A stretch of DNA of 50,519 nucleotides from an uncultured Clostridia bacterium. Its GTDB lineage: Bacteria; Bacillota; Clostridia; Oscillospirales; Acutalibacteraceae. Under the pieces are notes generated by a model. That model worked only from the letters and a program-made list of their open reading frames with translations, did not search any database and was not told the DNA's origin. Shown piece after piece: positions 17,236 to 25,879 of this stretch. How positions within the stretch are numbered: the first letter of the stretch is position 1; each line of letters begins with the position of its first letter. Where the stretch lies: positions 1-50,519 of the forward strand of contig CAMUZI010000005.1 in the NCBI GenBank assembly GCA_947165155.1, given 5' to 3'. The translations under genes were made by a program, and so were the position numbers.

Positions 17236-17787
17236 TTTCAAGTATGGCAATTCTGGAATGGGCTCTTAATTTCAAATTGTCTTGGAGATTCAGAACGTTT
17301 TGAAGATACTGATCAAGGAAGAATTGAAAAGCTTTATACGTCATTTAATTTGCTTTTTGGGAATGGGATTCCTCCGTTTGACGTTGCATTAGATGGAATT
17401 AAATGGTTCTTATCGTGTAGAGGAACTAAGCAAAACGACAATGAAAATTCAGAACAATATTTTTCGTTCGATGACGATCATGAAAGGCTTTTTAGTAGTT
17501 TCATGGTCAAGTTTGGGATTAATCTTAATAAAACAACTGATCTTCATTTCTTCGAATTCATATCTTTGATGAACGACCTTCACAAAACATCATTCAGAAA
17601 CGTGGTGGACCTTAGAATGCTTAAAACTAAAGACCTCAAAAACTATTCAAAAGAGCAAAAAGCAGAAATCTTAAAGCAAAAACGAAAGTTCGCTATTAAA
17701 CAAGTTCTTGAAAAGAAATATACAGACGATCAAAAACAAGCGATCGATTATTTTGATAATCTAGTTGGGATGAATAAGGAGAAATAA
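17236..17787 (+). pseudogene. Phage Gp15-family protein, N-terminus lost
   Basis: The frame opens without a start codon as FQVWQFWNGLL, then reads FNLLFGNGIPPFDVALDGIK and FSFDDDHERLFSSFMVKFGI, matching Bacteriophage Gp15, a tail-assembly-linked protein encoded just before the tape-measure gene. The stop TAA overlaps the next ATG (TAATG), typical of phage operons. About 30-40 N-terminal residues are missing at the junction with the vWA gene's upstream region. Confidence 0.75.
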
Positions 17788-19656
17788 TGTCAGAAGAAGA
17801 TGGGCAAATTAGAATAAAAGTAAACCTCGATACTCAGGAATTAGACAAAGATATTCAAAAAGTTCAAGATAAGCTTTTAAAGCAAAATGAGACTCTTTCA
17901 AGACAAAGTATTTTGGTCGAGAAACTTACTGCAAGATATGAACAGTTATATGCAAAAGTTCAAGAATCTTCCAAGCCAAATGCGCAATCTAACAAGATAT
18001 TTGAAGAAATTAGAAAACTTGAAGTTGAGTATTCTAACCTCCAAAATGCCTTTAAAACTGCTAAACTTGAACCAAATGTTGATGAATCTAGGCTTCAGAA
18101 AATTCTAGATAAAATGTCCGAACTGAAGTTTAAAATCATAGATTTGAAGAAACAGTACAATGAAGCTAAGTTTTCTTCTGATATGCAAAACAAGCTTCGA
18201 AGTTTGGGGCAAGAAATTGATTTGGCTATATCGAAAGAAGAGCGTCTAACAAATGAAGTCAAAAGAACGGGGAACGAGCTTGAAAAGCTTTTATCTAAGC
18301 GTATTTCTTCCTCTGACAAAAATATCGATGGTATCTCGAAAAACCTTGAAGAAATAAACAATAAGATTTCAGAAACCACTAATCAGTTTGAGAAAATGCA
18401 CGAAAAAACTAAGGGTATTTTTTCAAGTATCGGGGACAAAATGGCTGGAGTTGGAAGAAGAATTCTAAATCTAGCGATGTCGGCATTCGTGTTTAATATT
18501 ATAAGTTCTGGATTTCGAGCAATTTCTAGAGGAATTCAAAATCTGTTATCTCAAGACGAAGCGTTTAGTAACTCGCTGCAAAACATCAAAGCAAATCTGG
18601 CAACTGCATTCTACCCAATATATCAAGCGTGTTTACCGGCTCTAAGATCGTTGGGGCAAATGCTTTCTTGGATTTCTGGGCAAATTTCAAGTTTTATTTC
18701 AATGATTATTTGAAAATTTAGGTGATTCTTTTAATTCGATCACTGAAAACTCGATAAAACCGGCATTTAATAAGATTAAAAAGATATGGGATGATATATT
18801 TGGAAAAATTATCCAATTGTGGAATAAACATGTGTCTCCAAAACTTAAAGAAATAGGGGATAAATTCAATGAGGTGATGAGTGGAAAAGTTGGAGACACC
18901 ATTAGAAAATCTACTGAATTTATAAATAAACTTTTGGAAACTGTGAAGAAGGTCATGGGATGGTTATGGGATCTTCTAAAACTATTTGTAAATTGGTTCA
19001 TCGAAACATTTATTGATAATATCTCAGAAGGTGTAAAGAATGTGTCGATAGGATTTATGGATGCATTTGGAGATGTCGTAAGTATAGTTGGAAATGTTTG
19101 GGATACGCTTACAGGATTAATTGATTTCATTACCGGCGTGTTTACTGGTGACTGGGATAAGGCATGGGAAGGTGCAAAGAAATCATTTAATGGATTTGTG
19201 AATGTGATGAAATCATCAGTAAATGTTGTAATTTCATTGATAAATAGTTTAATAAACACAGTTATAGGTGCGATAAATGTTATGATTAGAGGACTCAATA
19301 GAATAAGTTTTGATCTTCCTGGTTGGCTTGGAGGAAGGCATTTTGGACTAAATATTCCTGAAATTCCTAAGAATTGGGGAAACATTCCAAAACTTGCAAA
19401 AGGAGCAGTTTTAGAGGGAGGAAATCCATTCCTTGCGTGGGTAAACGATCAACCTAAAGGGCAAAAAAACATTGAAACTCCTCTATCAACAATGATAGAG
19501 GCTTTTAAACAAGCAGGGGTTTCATCTCAAAGTAAAGATATCGTAATCGAAGCAAACGGTGATTTTTCACAGTTCATACGATTCTTAAACTTCAAAATCA
19601 AAGAAGAAGATGCAAGGCTAGGGCAATCTTTCATTTCAGATGATAGTTGGATTTAA
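17787..19656 (+). pseudogene. Phage tail tape-measure protein, copy 2 (frameshift and deletion)
   Basis: ATG 17787 starts MSEEDGQIRIKVNLDTQELD, followed by a long coiled coil to about residue 210 and a hydrophobic stretch. The first frame ends at TGA 18713. The second begins at 18709 with FENLGDSFNSITE and runs to 19656 through FNEVMSGKVGD, GGRHFGLNIPEIPKNWG and LEGGNPFLAWVN. Comparison with copy 1 shows that some hundreds of bases are missing at the break, so it is a deletion as well as a frameshift. The ends of this gene and of the convergent YafQ gene overlap by four bases. Confidence 0.87.
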
Positions 19657-19931
19657 AATCCTAAATCACTGTGGGTTCCTGTATCTAAAAGTATCAGTAA
19701 CAGCATGTTATTTTCTATTTTGTATATTAATATCCAATCAGGCTCTATATGACAATCTCTATACCCTTTATATCTACCTATCAATTCGTGATCTTTATAC
19801 TTTTCTTCCAGCATTTTTCCATCAGCTAATTTATTTATAACTCGTTCTAACTTACGTAAATCAAATCCACGTTTCTTTGATCTCTTTAATCCTTGTTTAA
19901 ATGATTTAGTTACTTTAATGTTATATTTCAT
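19653..19931 (-). CDS. yafQ: YafQ-family mRNA interferase toxin
   Basis: A 92-aa protein starting at ATG 19931, which overlaps the end of the antitoxin gene by 11 bp. It reads TKSFKQGLKRSKKRGFDL, then KDHELIGRYKGYRDCHIEPD, W-ILIYKI and DTGTHSDLGF. The two conserved histidines, the PDW aspartate and the last histidine of the YafQ site are present. The usual arginine just before TGTH is aspartate, so activity may be weakened. YafQ toxins cut mRNA on the ribosome at certain AAA codons. It is intact, unlike its relative at 6690. Confidence 0.87.
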   Translation of the reverse strand: MKYNIKVTKSFKQGLKRSKKRGFDLRKLERVINKLADGKMLEEKYKDHELIGRYKGYRDCHIEPDWILIYKIENNMLLLILLDTGTHSDLGF

Positions 19932-20238
19932 CAGATTTGACCATATCTTCAATGATTTCCGAGAAATTGGAATACGTTTTAAATTTGTCAGGGGATTCCA
20001 TTATCTTCTTTGCCTCATTAAAAGAAGTTTCTTTGAAGGAAATATTTTTACAAAGTGGGCATTCTTTTTCGTTTTTCTCAAAAATCACATCGAATGGTAT
20101 TCCGTTATGCATTATCGAACGTCTTAGAAACATTCTTATAGCAGTCGGAGTATCGAGACCAAGATTAAAGAATAAATCGTCAGCTTTCTTTTTTAATTTA
20201 GCGTCTACTTTCAATTGAAGCAATATGCTATCAGACAC
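19921..20238 (-). CDS. dinJ: RelB/DinJ-family antitoxin
   Basis: A 105-aa ribbon-helix-helix protein: LLQLKVDAKLKKKADDLFFN then GLDTPTAIRMFL, with a longer C-terminal tail than the relative at 6401. The tail contains a CPLCKN pair that is unusual in the family and could be a chance feature. It forms an operon with the overlapping YafQ. Its promoter lies in the 80 bp shared with the divergent phage tail gene. Identity to the other DinJ is only moderate, so the two pairs are not a recent duplication. Confidence 0.86.
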   Translation of the reverse strand: MSDSILLQLKVDAKLKKKADDLFFNLGLDTPTAIRMFLRRSIMHNGIPFDVIFEKNEKECPLCKNISFKETSFNEAKKIMESPDKFKTYSNFSEIIEDMVKSDEI

Positions 20239-20273
20239 GTGACCAACTACCTTTCAAATTATATAGTTATTAT

Positions 20274-20302
20274 ATATTAATACTCTTACATTAATTTGTC
20301 AA
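20274..20302 (-). promoter_or_regulatory. Promoter of the second DinJ-YafQ operon
   Basis: Minus strand TTGACA (20302-20297), 17-bp spacer, TAATAT (20279-20274). The -35 part sits in the same sequence context as the promoter at 6338, next to the start of the same phage tail gene. Confidence 0.65.
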
Positions 20303-20318
20303 CCAAAAAGGAGCCAAA

Positions 20319-20741
20319 ATGTCAGAACAGTTCGATAAAACAGTATTTCAAGGTGTATTCAAAATAGATAACGTAGATTTTACCGCGGGACTCATAAACA
20401 TAAATCGAAAAGTAAATATCCTCGATAAATACGCACAGAGAACGACAAACGGAGATTTGAAACGTGAAATCATTGGTGTTTATTACAACTATAACTTAAC
20501 TTTTTCGCAATTCTGAGATATGAACCAATATGACAAGTTATTTAGTAAACTTACGGAACCAAAAGAGTTTCATACGATTTATCATCCAAAAAACAATGGA
20601 TACTATGAATTTCAAGGATATATTTCAGGAGTTGAGGATGTTATTGAATTTTCAAAGGGAGAATCTGCGAGAATTATTACTGGTCTTAAATGCGATATCG
20701 TTTCAAAACAACCTATTTTCAGGCCTCGGAGGAGATCATGA
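20319..20741 (+). pseudogene. Phage tail protein with an in-frame stop
   Basis: AAGGAG precedes ATG 20319. The frame reads FQGVFKIDNVDFTAGLININ to YYNYNLTFSQF, then TGA (20514-20516), then continues in the same frame DMNQYDKLFSKLTEPKEFH to 20741. The two halves together (about 140 aa) form one phage tail-region protein of a kind found downstream of tape-measure genes; I cannot name the family. The stop could be a tryptophan codon changed to TGA. The end overlaps the next start (ATGA). Confidence 0.72.
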
Positions 20742-20944
20742 GAGTAACTGATACCGTTGTAAATTTCGAACTCATAAACGTCGAGGCGCAGAATAATTGT
20801 GTTTTTTCTTGCTCTGGTAACAAAAGTTTTGGAAATTTGAGTCTTCTAAACGTTCAGACAAAGGGGCAAAATCCATTCATGAATTTTGAGTTAAACCAAG
20901 CAATCTTAAACGGTTCACTAGTTGATTTTTCAATATATGAGTAA
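20738..20944 (+). CDS. Short phage tail-region protein
   Basis: A 68-aa frame coupled to the previous gene by an ATGA overlap, with GGAG 4 bp upstream. The sequence (MRVTDTVVNFELINVEAQNN...) is mainly beta-type and not recognised. The following bases, to about 21090, resemble further coding sequence in broken frames, so it may be the N-terminal part of a longer decayed tail or baseplate protein. Confidence 0.45.
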   Translation: MRVTDTVVNFELINVEAQNNCVFSCSGNKSFGNLSLLNVQTKGQNPFMNFELNQAILNGSLVDFSIYE

Positions 20945-21090
20945 ACAAACATTGCATTCTTCAGCCAAACGGTTTCTGATGAAAATGCATGTTTGATAAT
21001 ATTTGGGTTCAAGGAGATCTTCCGCTTCATAATAGCAATACGAGAACTGAATGTTTGGTCTAAAAAGAAAACTTACGAAGATATAAAGTC

Positions 21091-21119
21091 TTGACTTTTT
21101 CGTTATTTATGCGCATAAT
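21091..21119 (+). promoter_or_regulatory. Promoter of the candidate antitoxin RNA
   Basis: TTGACT (21091-21096), 17-bp spacer, CATAAT (21114-21119). Predicted start near 21126. Confidence 0.72.
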
Positions 21120-21125
21120 AACAGC

Positions 21126-21210
21126 ACGACACCGCAATTGCGGTTAGTCCTTACAATAGAAGAATTTCTAATTAACTGCCTATTCTTGCATTGTCGGCAG
21201 TTATTTTTTT
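21126..21210 (+). ncRNA. Predicted 85-nt RNA, candidate type I antitoxin
   Basis: Defined by the promoter at 21091 and a hairpin AACTGCC/GGCAGTT (21174-21180, 21196-21202) followed by TATTTTTTT. It faces the small toxin gene. Its 3' end overlaps the toxin stop codon, and the rest is antisense to the toxin mRNA's 3' region. It contains the palindrome ACCGCAATTGCGGT. GCGGTTAGTC (21130-21139) recurs in the toxin leader in inverted orientation (21313-21322). Confidence 0.6.
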
Positions 21211-21287
21211 AATTCTTTTATGATTTTAATTATCAATAAAGAGTTAATAATGATCTGAGATATAACACAAATATCATTCAGATTCAT
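21201..21287 (-). CDS. Fst/TxpA-like small membrane peptide, candidate type I toxin
   Basis: A 28-codon ORF. ATG 21287 follows AAGGAGGTGATATT, an ideal ribosome site. The peptide MNLNDICVISQIIINSLLII is followed by KIIKELKK: one hydrophobic helix and a short basic tail, as in type I toxins and 'putative holin-like toxins' of Firmicutes. In the mRNA, CTCCT-GCAA-AGGAG could fold and hide the ribosome site. It has its own near-consensus promoter. Together with the facing short RNA this is a typical type I toxin-antitoxin layout, here next to prophage genes. Toxicity is inferred. Confidence 0.65.
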   Translation of the reverse strand: MNLNDICVISQIIINSLLIIKIIKELKK

Positions 21288-21341
21288 AATATCACCTCCT
21301 TTGCAGGAGAGTGACTAACCGCCTGGACGTCGCGCAGTACC

Positions 21342-21369
21342 ATTATATTGACTTAACAACTGTTTTCAA
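21342..21369 (-). promoter_or_regulatory. Promoter of the small toxin gene
   Basis: Minus strand TTGAAA (21369-21364), 16-bp spacer, TATAAT (21347-21342). The leader to ATG 21287 is about 50 nt and carries the possible ribosome-site hairpin (21296-21309). Confidence 0.78.
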
Positions 21370-21390
21370 ATGAGTATAGCAACGGTATTT

Positions 21391-21426
21391 AACTGTTCTC
21401 TGTATTTCAGAGGCAGTTATTTTTTT
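21391..21426 (+). terminator. Terminator-like hairpin downstream of the toxin promoter region
   Basis: AACTG-TT-CTCTG pairs with CAGAG-G-CAGTT, followed by a T-rich run (21419-21426). It resembles the terminator at 21174-21210 and may be part of a duplicated small-RNA unit. Confidence 0.65.
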
Positions 21427-21524
21427 GTGATCAAATAATTTTGGAACCTTAGTCGATTTTTGGGTTGTTTTCAATCTTGGGTATTAGTACCGATAAATTT
21501 TATTTATAAGACTTAAAATTAAAG

Positions 21525-21558
21525 CACACTCTAATCCACATAAAAGAGTGTGTTTTTT
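21525..21558 (+). terminator. Terminator-like hairpin
   Basis: An 8-bp stem CACACTCT/AGAGTGTG with a 12-base loop and TTTTTT after it. Its transcript of origin is unclear. Confidence 0.5.
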
Positions 21559-21816
21559 GTAAATTATTGTCATAAATGCCAAAAAAAGAAAATTTCTCAG
21601 ATTTTTTTCATTATTTTCAACGTCATACCGTTGACTTTTTATTCTTGCTGTTTTGTAATCAATCCCAATGTAATTGTTTAGCGACAGCAGAACCCCCCAA
21701 AAAAAAATCTCACAAAAGAACAAACGAAATCGGGAACAACAAAGTAACCATCAAAATTAAATCAAAACAAACACCAAACAAGTGTCAAGAAATCTTGCGG
21801 AAACCCTGTGGCTGAT

Positions 21817-21845
21817 ATTATATCATGCGAAATATTTTTTGTCAA
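21817..21845 (-). promoter_or_regulatory. Orphan consensus promoter
   Basis: Minus strand TTGACA (21845-21840), 17-bp spacer, TATAAT (21822-21817). It is perfect in both hexamers, yet no convincing ORF follows within 300 bp. A decayed equivalent with TTGACG lies near 5760. It may drive an unrecognised small RNA. Confidence 0.6.
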
Positions 21846-21984
21846 CAGTAAATTGAAGAATTTGAAAAAAATTTTTCTTGTGATCTAGTAAATCCCGTAA
21901 ATAAAAGGGCTTGAAAATTGAATAAGAATGTTGTTTTTCGGTTAATTGTAGGGGGGATTTTTACCTTATTGTAGGCTTTACATA

Positions 21985-22149
21985 TCAAGTGGACCGCCAG
22001 TGTAGTTACATCCACAATTTTTACATTTATACCTTCGCTTTCCCTTCATAAATCCATTTTTCACTTTTTCTTTTCGCCCACATTTCAGACACTTTTTCTC
22101 TCCTATCGTGCTTCACATTTTACATCACCTATTTACCTTTAGCAATGTC
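21985..22149 (-). mobile_element. IS1-like fragment (zinc-ribbon end)
   Basis: The reverse strand starts at the terminus GACATTGCTAAAGG and encodes a decayed zinc ribbon close to the one in copy A (CGxxKK...GFMKGKRRYKCKNCGC, then YTGG). The rest of the element is missing. Confidence 0.72.
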
Positions 22150-22179
22150 ATTTATCATCAAAAAAACAACCCGAAAGAA

Positions 22180-22254
22180 TGGAGCGGGAGACGGGACTCG
22201 AACCCGCGACTTCCAGCTTGGGAAGCTGACGCTCTACCACTGAACTACTCCCGC
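22180..22254 (-). tRNA. trnG: tRNA-Gly (anticodon CCC)
   Basis: Complete cloverleaf on the minus strand: acceptor GCGGGAG/CTCCCGC with encoded CCA, anticodon arm TCAGC-TTCCCAA-GCTGG (anticodon CCC), and T arm GCGGGTTCGAGTCCCGT. Confidence 0.96.
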
Positions 22255-22333
22255 ATACTCATTTCACAACAAGACGCAGATAGATGATAAAACAATAAAC
22301 AAATGATTTCAAGCAGATTCGCATTCAAGGCAT

Positions 22334-23083
22334 GGCATTGCTAAAAATAGATAGATGAAGCAAAGTGATTCAAATAAACTAGTTAAAAACAGCAGAAATA
22401 AAGTAATCAGCAGACTTTATTCTTTCGTTCAGAGTGATATTTTCAAGATTTCTATCCAGCCAATGGTAAAGAGAAAATATGGAAAACGAAATGAAATATC
22501 CAAAATGCGGACAAATAAAAAAAGCAAAAAGTGGATTTCACAGAGGGAAGCAAAGATACAAATGTGAATATTGTGGATGTAGCTATACTGGCGGAAAAAA
22601 TGGTTATCCCGAAGATATAAAACAAAATATTACCTGGAGGTAGTAGGTTTAGAAGAATTGACAGGTTACTTCATGTTAGTCATGTGTCCATAATAAATTG
22701 GGTAAAGCAGGGTGCAGATAAAATACATAAAATGAGGACATTTAATAACAAGAAAACGAATATTTAGGACTTGATGAAATGTGTGTAAACTTTAAAAAAA
22801 TATGGCTCGTGACTGCTATAAATCGAGAGACTGAAAAACTTATTGATTTTTTCGTATGTGATCGCAGTTCTGGAAGCTGTGAGAAACTTTGTGAAAATGT
22901 TTCTTACCTATATTGTATTGAGGCTAAATTTTATACTACAGATAAATTCCCAGAATACGATATCATCCCCAAAATCAACATCTGACTGGCAAATCTCATA
23001 CTTATACCGTTGAACTATTATTTGCCCCCTCTTATTGTTTTTATACCGTGACTATTTGTACTATATCTACTTTTAGCAATGCC
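22334..23083 (+). mobile_element. IS1-like insertion sequence, copy C (750 bp)
   Basis: The termini GGCATTGCTAAAAATAG and CTACTTTTAGCAATGCC bound a full-length but decayed copy. The zinc ribbon and the catalytic LDEMCVNFKKIWLV are recognisable around 22490-22600 and 22765-22990 but split by frameshifts and a stop. I see no target duplication, which suggests age or rearrangement. Confidence 0.78.
22470..22985 (+). pseudogene. IS1-like transposase, frameshifted
   Basis: Segments encode KSGFHRGKQRYKCEYCGC, GGKNGYPEDIKQ, then LDEMCVNFKKIWLVTAI and FFVCDRSSGSCEKL. A TAG interrupts TNI/DLDE, the region before it is out of frame, and the last part ends at 22985. No functional protein can be made. 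Confidence 0.75.
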
Positions 23084-23176
23084 CCGCACTTTTATACAAT
23101 AATCTTTTCATTTTTAAATTGAGCAGATTTAAACAATAATACGAATACTAATCCAAACTTGAATCATATCAAATTA

Positions 23177-25879
23177 TTATAACCAGCTTTTGTTTGTTCT
23201 TATGTATATCTTTTTGACTACTGATCCAAACCACATATAAAGTATCAATATCGCTGCTAGGTATAGATAAAAAATAAATGAAAGAGGCACAAATTTCAAA
23301 AGATTTCCGAGAATTGTATAAGGAATTAAGTTTGTAATTATACAAGAAATCATAGTAATCAAGGTTACAGATTTTGATGGTCTGCTTTCTATGAGTGGCT
23401 TGTGTTTCGATCTAAGTATTAACATTACTAATGTTTGACTCCATAAGCACTCTAAGAACCATCCAGTCTGGAACATAGAAGTATATACCATCCTCATATC
23501 CAGCCCTGAAAATATTCCACCTGATATTAATGTTCCCATCGGAATTTCACTATATAAAAGCCCTCCGGATACTAATTTGGGACATATTATAAAGTAAAGA
23601 ACTGCATAGGTTAGCCAATCGAATATCGAACTTATCGGACCATTCCACATCATGAATTTTCCTACGGTATTTGCTTCCCATTTTTTAGGTTCCTTTAGAA
23701 AATCTTTATCTACATTATCCCATGGTAAAGACATCGAGGTAATATCACTTATCATATTTAAAAGTATTATATGTAAGCTTGCCATAGGAAGAAATGGAAG
23801 AAGTGCACTCGCTGCTAAAACGGAAAACATATTTCCAAAGTTGGAACTAGAAGTTATCTTTATATATTTGATCATATTTGCGTATGTTCTTCTTCCCTCT
23901 ACTATTCCCCTCTCGAGTACCATAAGATCTTTTTCCATCAAAATAACATCAGCTGATTCTTTTGCTATATCAACCGCATTATCTACAGATATTCCAACAT
24001 CTGATTTTTTGAGCGCCGCAGCATCATTTATACCATCACCCATAAATCCAACTACGTGTCCATTTTCTTTCAATGTAGCAACTACTTTAGCTTTTTGATC
24101 AGGGGTCAACTTAGCAAAAACTGTAGTTTCTTCTACCGCATTTTTTAGTTCTGCAGAACTCATATTTTCTATTTGAGGACCTAATAATATATTTTCTACT
24201 GGAAGTCCCACCTGTTTGCATACACTCATGGTAACCTTATCGTTATCTCCAGTTAGAATTTTAGTTATAACGCCATGATCTTTTAAAACTCTTATAGCTT
24301 TTGATGACGATTCTCTTGGAGGATCTAAAAATGCTAAAAAACCAATAAGAGTCATGTTTTGTTCGTCATCAACTCCAAACTCTTTTTCATCACTGACATC
24401 TTTTATCGAAAGCGCAATTACCCTCATTCCTCGTTTATTTAAATTTCCAGAAATATCATGAACTTTTTCTTTCATTTTGTCATCCATAGGTAGAATTTCA
24501 TTTTGTATTTTAACATTAGAACTTACACTAACCATTTCCTCCATTGCGCCTTTTGTAATCATATACACTCGCTCATTTTCTTTTACGATCACCGAAAGTC
24601 TTCTTCTTTTGAAGTCAAATGGAATTTCTCCGATAAGATGATAATCATTTTTGTTTACTGATTTATTTTCATCAACAAAGCTTATTATTGCCTTATCTAT
24701 TGGATTTTTTAAACCTGTCTGGAATGAACTGTTCAAATAGGCATATTTACAAACACTATCATCAGTAGTTCCTTCAGCATTCGAATATGTGGAAAGAACA
24801 ATTCTGTCTTCAGTTAGAGTTCCGGTCTTATCTGTACAAAGAATATTCATAGCACCGAAATTCTGTATGGAACTCAGGTTTTTTATAATTGTCTTCTTTT
24901 TTGACATTGAAATTGCACCTTTCGAAAGACACGTAGTAACAATCATAGGTAACAATTCAGGAGTTAACCCAATTGCTACAGACAGAGCAAAAATAAATGC
25001 GTTTACCCAATCACCTTTTGTTAATCCACTTATAATAAAAACGAGTGGTGCCATTATTAACATAAACTTTATTAGAACCCATGAAACTTCGCTTACTCCT
25101 TTATCAAAACTAGTCTGAGTTTGCGAATTATCATCTACTTGTTTTGCTATCGAGCCTAACATAGTACGATCACCAGTTGTGAGTACAACCGCAGTTGCCG
25201 AGCCACTTATTACATTGCTTCCTGCAAAAACCAAATTAGGAATATCTGTAACAGAATCGTAATCTTTTGCTACTTTTTCATGTGATCTTTCAAGTTGATC
25301 GCTTTCTCCGGTTAAAGAAGCTTGACTTATAACTAGACTATTCGACTCTATTATTCTAGCGTCCGCTGGTATAATGCTTCCAGACGATATGTAAAATATG
25401 TCTCCAACGACTAGCTCATCAGTTGGAATTTCTATTTTTCCCTTTCCCTCTCTTTCAACCGTGATAGTACTTTTAATCATATTGAGAAGAGCATCTGCAG
25501 CGTCATCAGATTGTGATTCTTGAATAAAATTCATAATTCCAGAAATTATCACGAGAGTTACGATTATTATCACCGTGGCGGGATTTAGATCATCCAATTT
25601 TCCCGAAATCATAGGAGATATGACATCAGTGACTAATGAAACAGAGGCAATAAACCCAAGTATTGCGTTAAAAGGGTTCACGAAAGAATCGACAAATATT
25701 TTGAGCTTGGTCTTTTTCTCCGATTTTTTTATTATATTAGAACCATACTGTGACAAATTAGCTTTCACGCTTTTATCATTCAAACCATTTGGAGAGGAAT
25801 TCATCTCCCAACAAGCCGAATTTATATCCATTTTTGACACTCTCTTCAAGAAAATGGTATCTTTTTCTACACTTTGCAT
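23177..25879 (-). CDS. mgtA: Magnesium-transporting P-type ATPase
   Basis: A 900-aa P3B-type ATPase that imports Mg2+ across the cytoplasmic membrane using ATP. Visible motifs are SLTGES in the actuator domain, CTDKTGTLTED with the phosphorylated aspartate, and MGDGINDAAALKKSDVG in the hinge region. Several membrane helices flank the catalytic domains and a C-terminal group of about six helices closes the protein. The length is normal. The start ATG 25879 follows AGGGG. It is divergent from tpiA, and the region between them is triplicated. I do not see a clear Mg2+ riboswitch in the short leader. All catalytic motifs look intact. Confidence 0.93.
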   Translation of the reverse strand: MQSVEKDTIFLKRVSKMDINSACWEMNSSPNGLNDKSVKANLSQYGSNIIKKSEKKTKLKIFVDSFVNPFNAILGFIASVSLVTDVISPMISGKLDDLNPATVIIIVTLVIISGIMNFIQESQSDDAADALLNMIKSTITVEREGKGKIEIPTDELVVGDIFYISSGSIIPADARIIESNSLVISQASLTGESDQLERSHEKVAKDYDSVTDIPNLVFAGSNVISGSATAVVLTTGDRTMLGSIAKQVDDNSQTQTSFDKGVSEVSWVLIKFMLIMAPLVFIISGLTKGDWVNAFIFALSVAIGLTPELLPMIVTTCLSKGAISMSKKKTIIKNLSSIQNFGAMNILCTDKTGTLTEDRIVLSTYSNAEGTTDDSVCKYAYLNSSFQTGLKNPIDKAIISFVDENKSVNKNDYHLIGEIPFDFKRRRLSVIVKENERVYMITKGAMEEMVSVSSNVKIQNEILPMDDKMKEKVHDISGNLNKRGMRVIALSIKDVSDEKEFGVDDEQNMTLIGFLAFLDPPRESSSKAIRVLKDHGVITKILTGDNDKVTMSVCKQVGLPVENILLGPQIENMSSAELKNAVEETTVFAKLTPDQKAKVVATLKENGHVVGFMGDGINDAAALKKSDVGISVDNAVDIAKESADVILMEKDLMVLERGIVEGRRTYANMIKYIKITSSSNFGNMFSVLAASALLPFLPMASLHIILLNMISDITSMSLPWDNVDKDFLKEPKKWEANTVGKFMMWNGPISSIFDWLTYAVLYFIICPKLVSGGLLYSEIPMGTLISGGIFSGLDMRMVYTSMFQTGWFLECLWSQTLVMLILRSKHKPLIESRPSKSVTLITMISCIITNLIPYTILGNLLKFVPLSFIFYLYLAAILILYMWFGSVVKKIYIRTNKSWL

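Larger units (their letters stand above)
21427..21984. other. Gene-free stretch with hairpin and lone promoter
   Basis: No gene can be supported. A hairpin CACACTCT/AGAGTGTG with six following T residues lies at 21525-21558. A consensus promoter points leftward at 21817-21845. The part 21830-21945 resembles 5740-5845. A 79-codon frame on the minus strand (21723-21484) lacks a ribosome site and looks like chance. Confidence 0.5.

Noticed and set aside
20514..20516. TGA read as tryptophan (alternative genetic code)
   Set aside because: Different stop codons (TAG, TAA, TGA) interrupt neighbouring phage and toxin genes, and intact genes use TGG for tryptophan and end in TGA, so decay is the simpler reading.
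21484..21723. Minus-strand 79-codon ORF after the orphan promoter
   Set aside because: TTG start without a ribosome site and a sequence without protein-like features.
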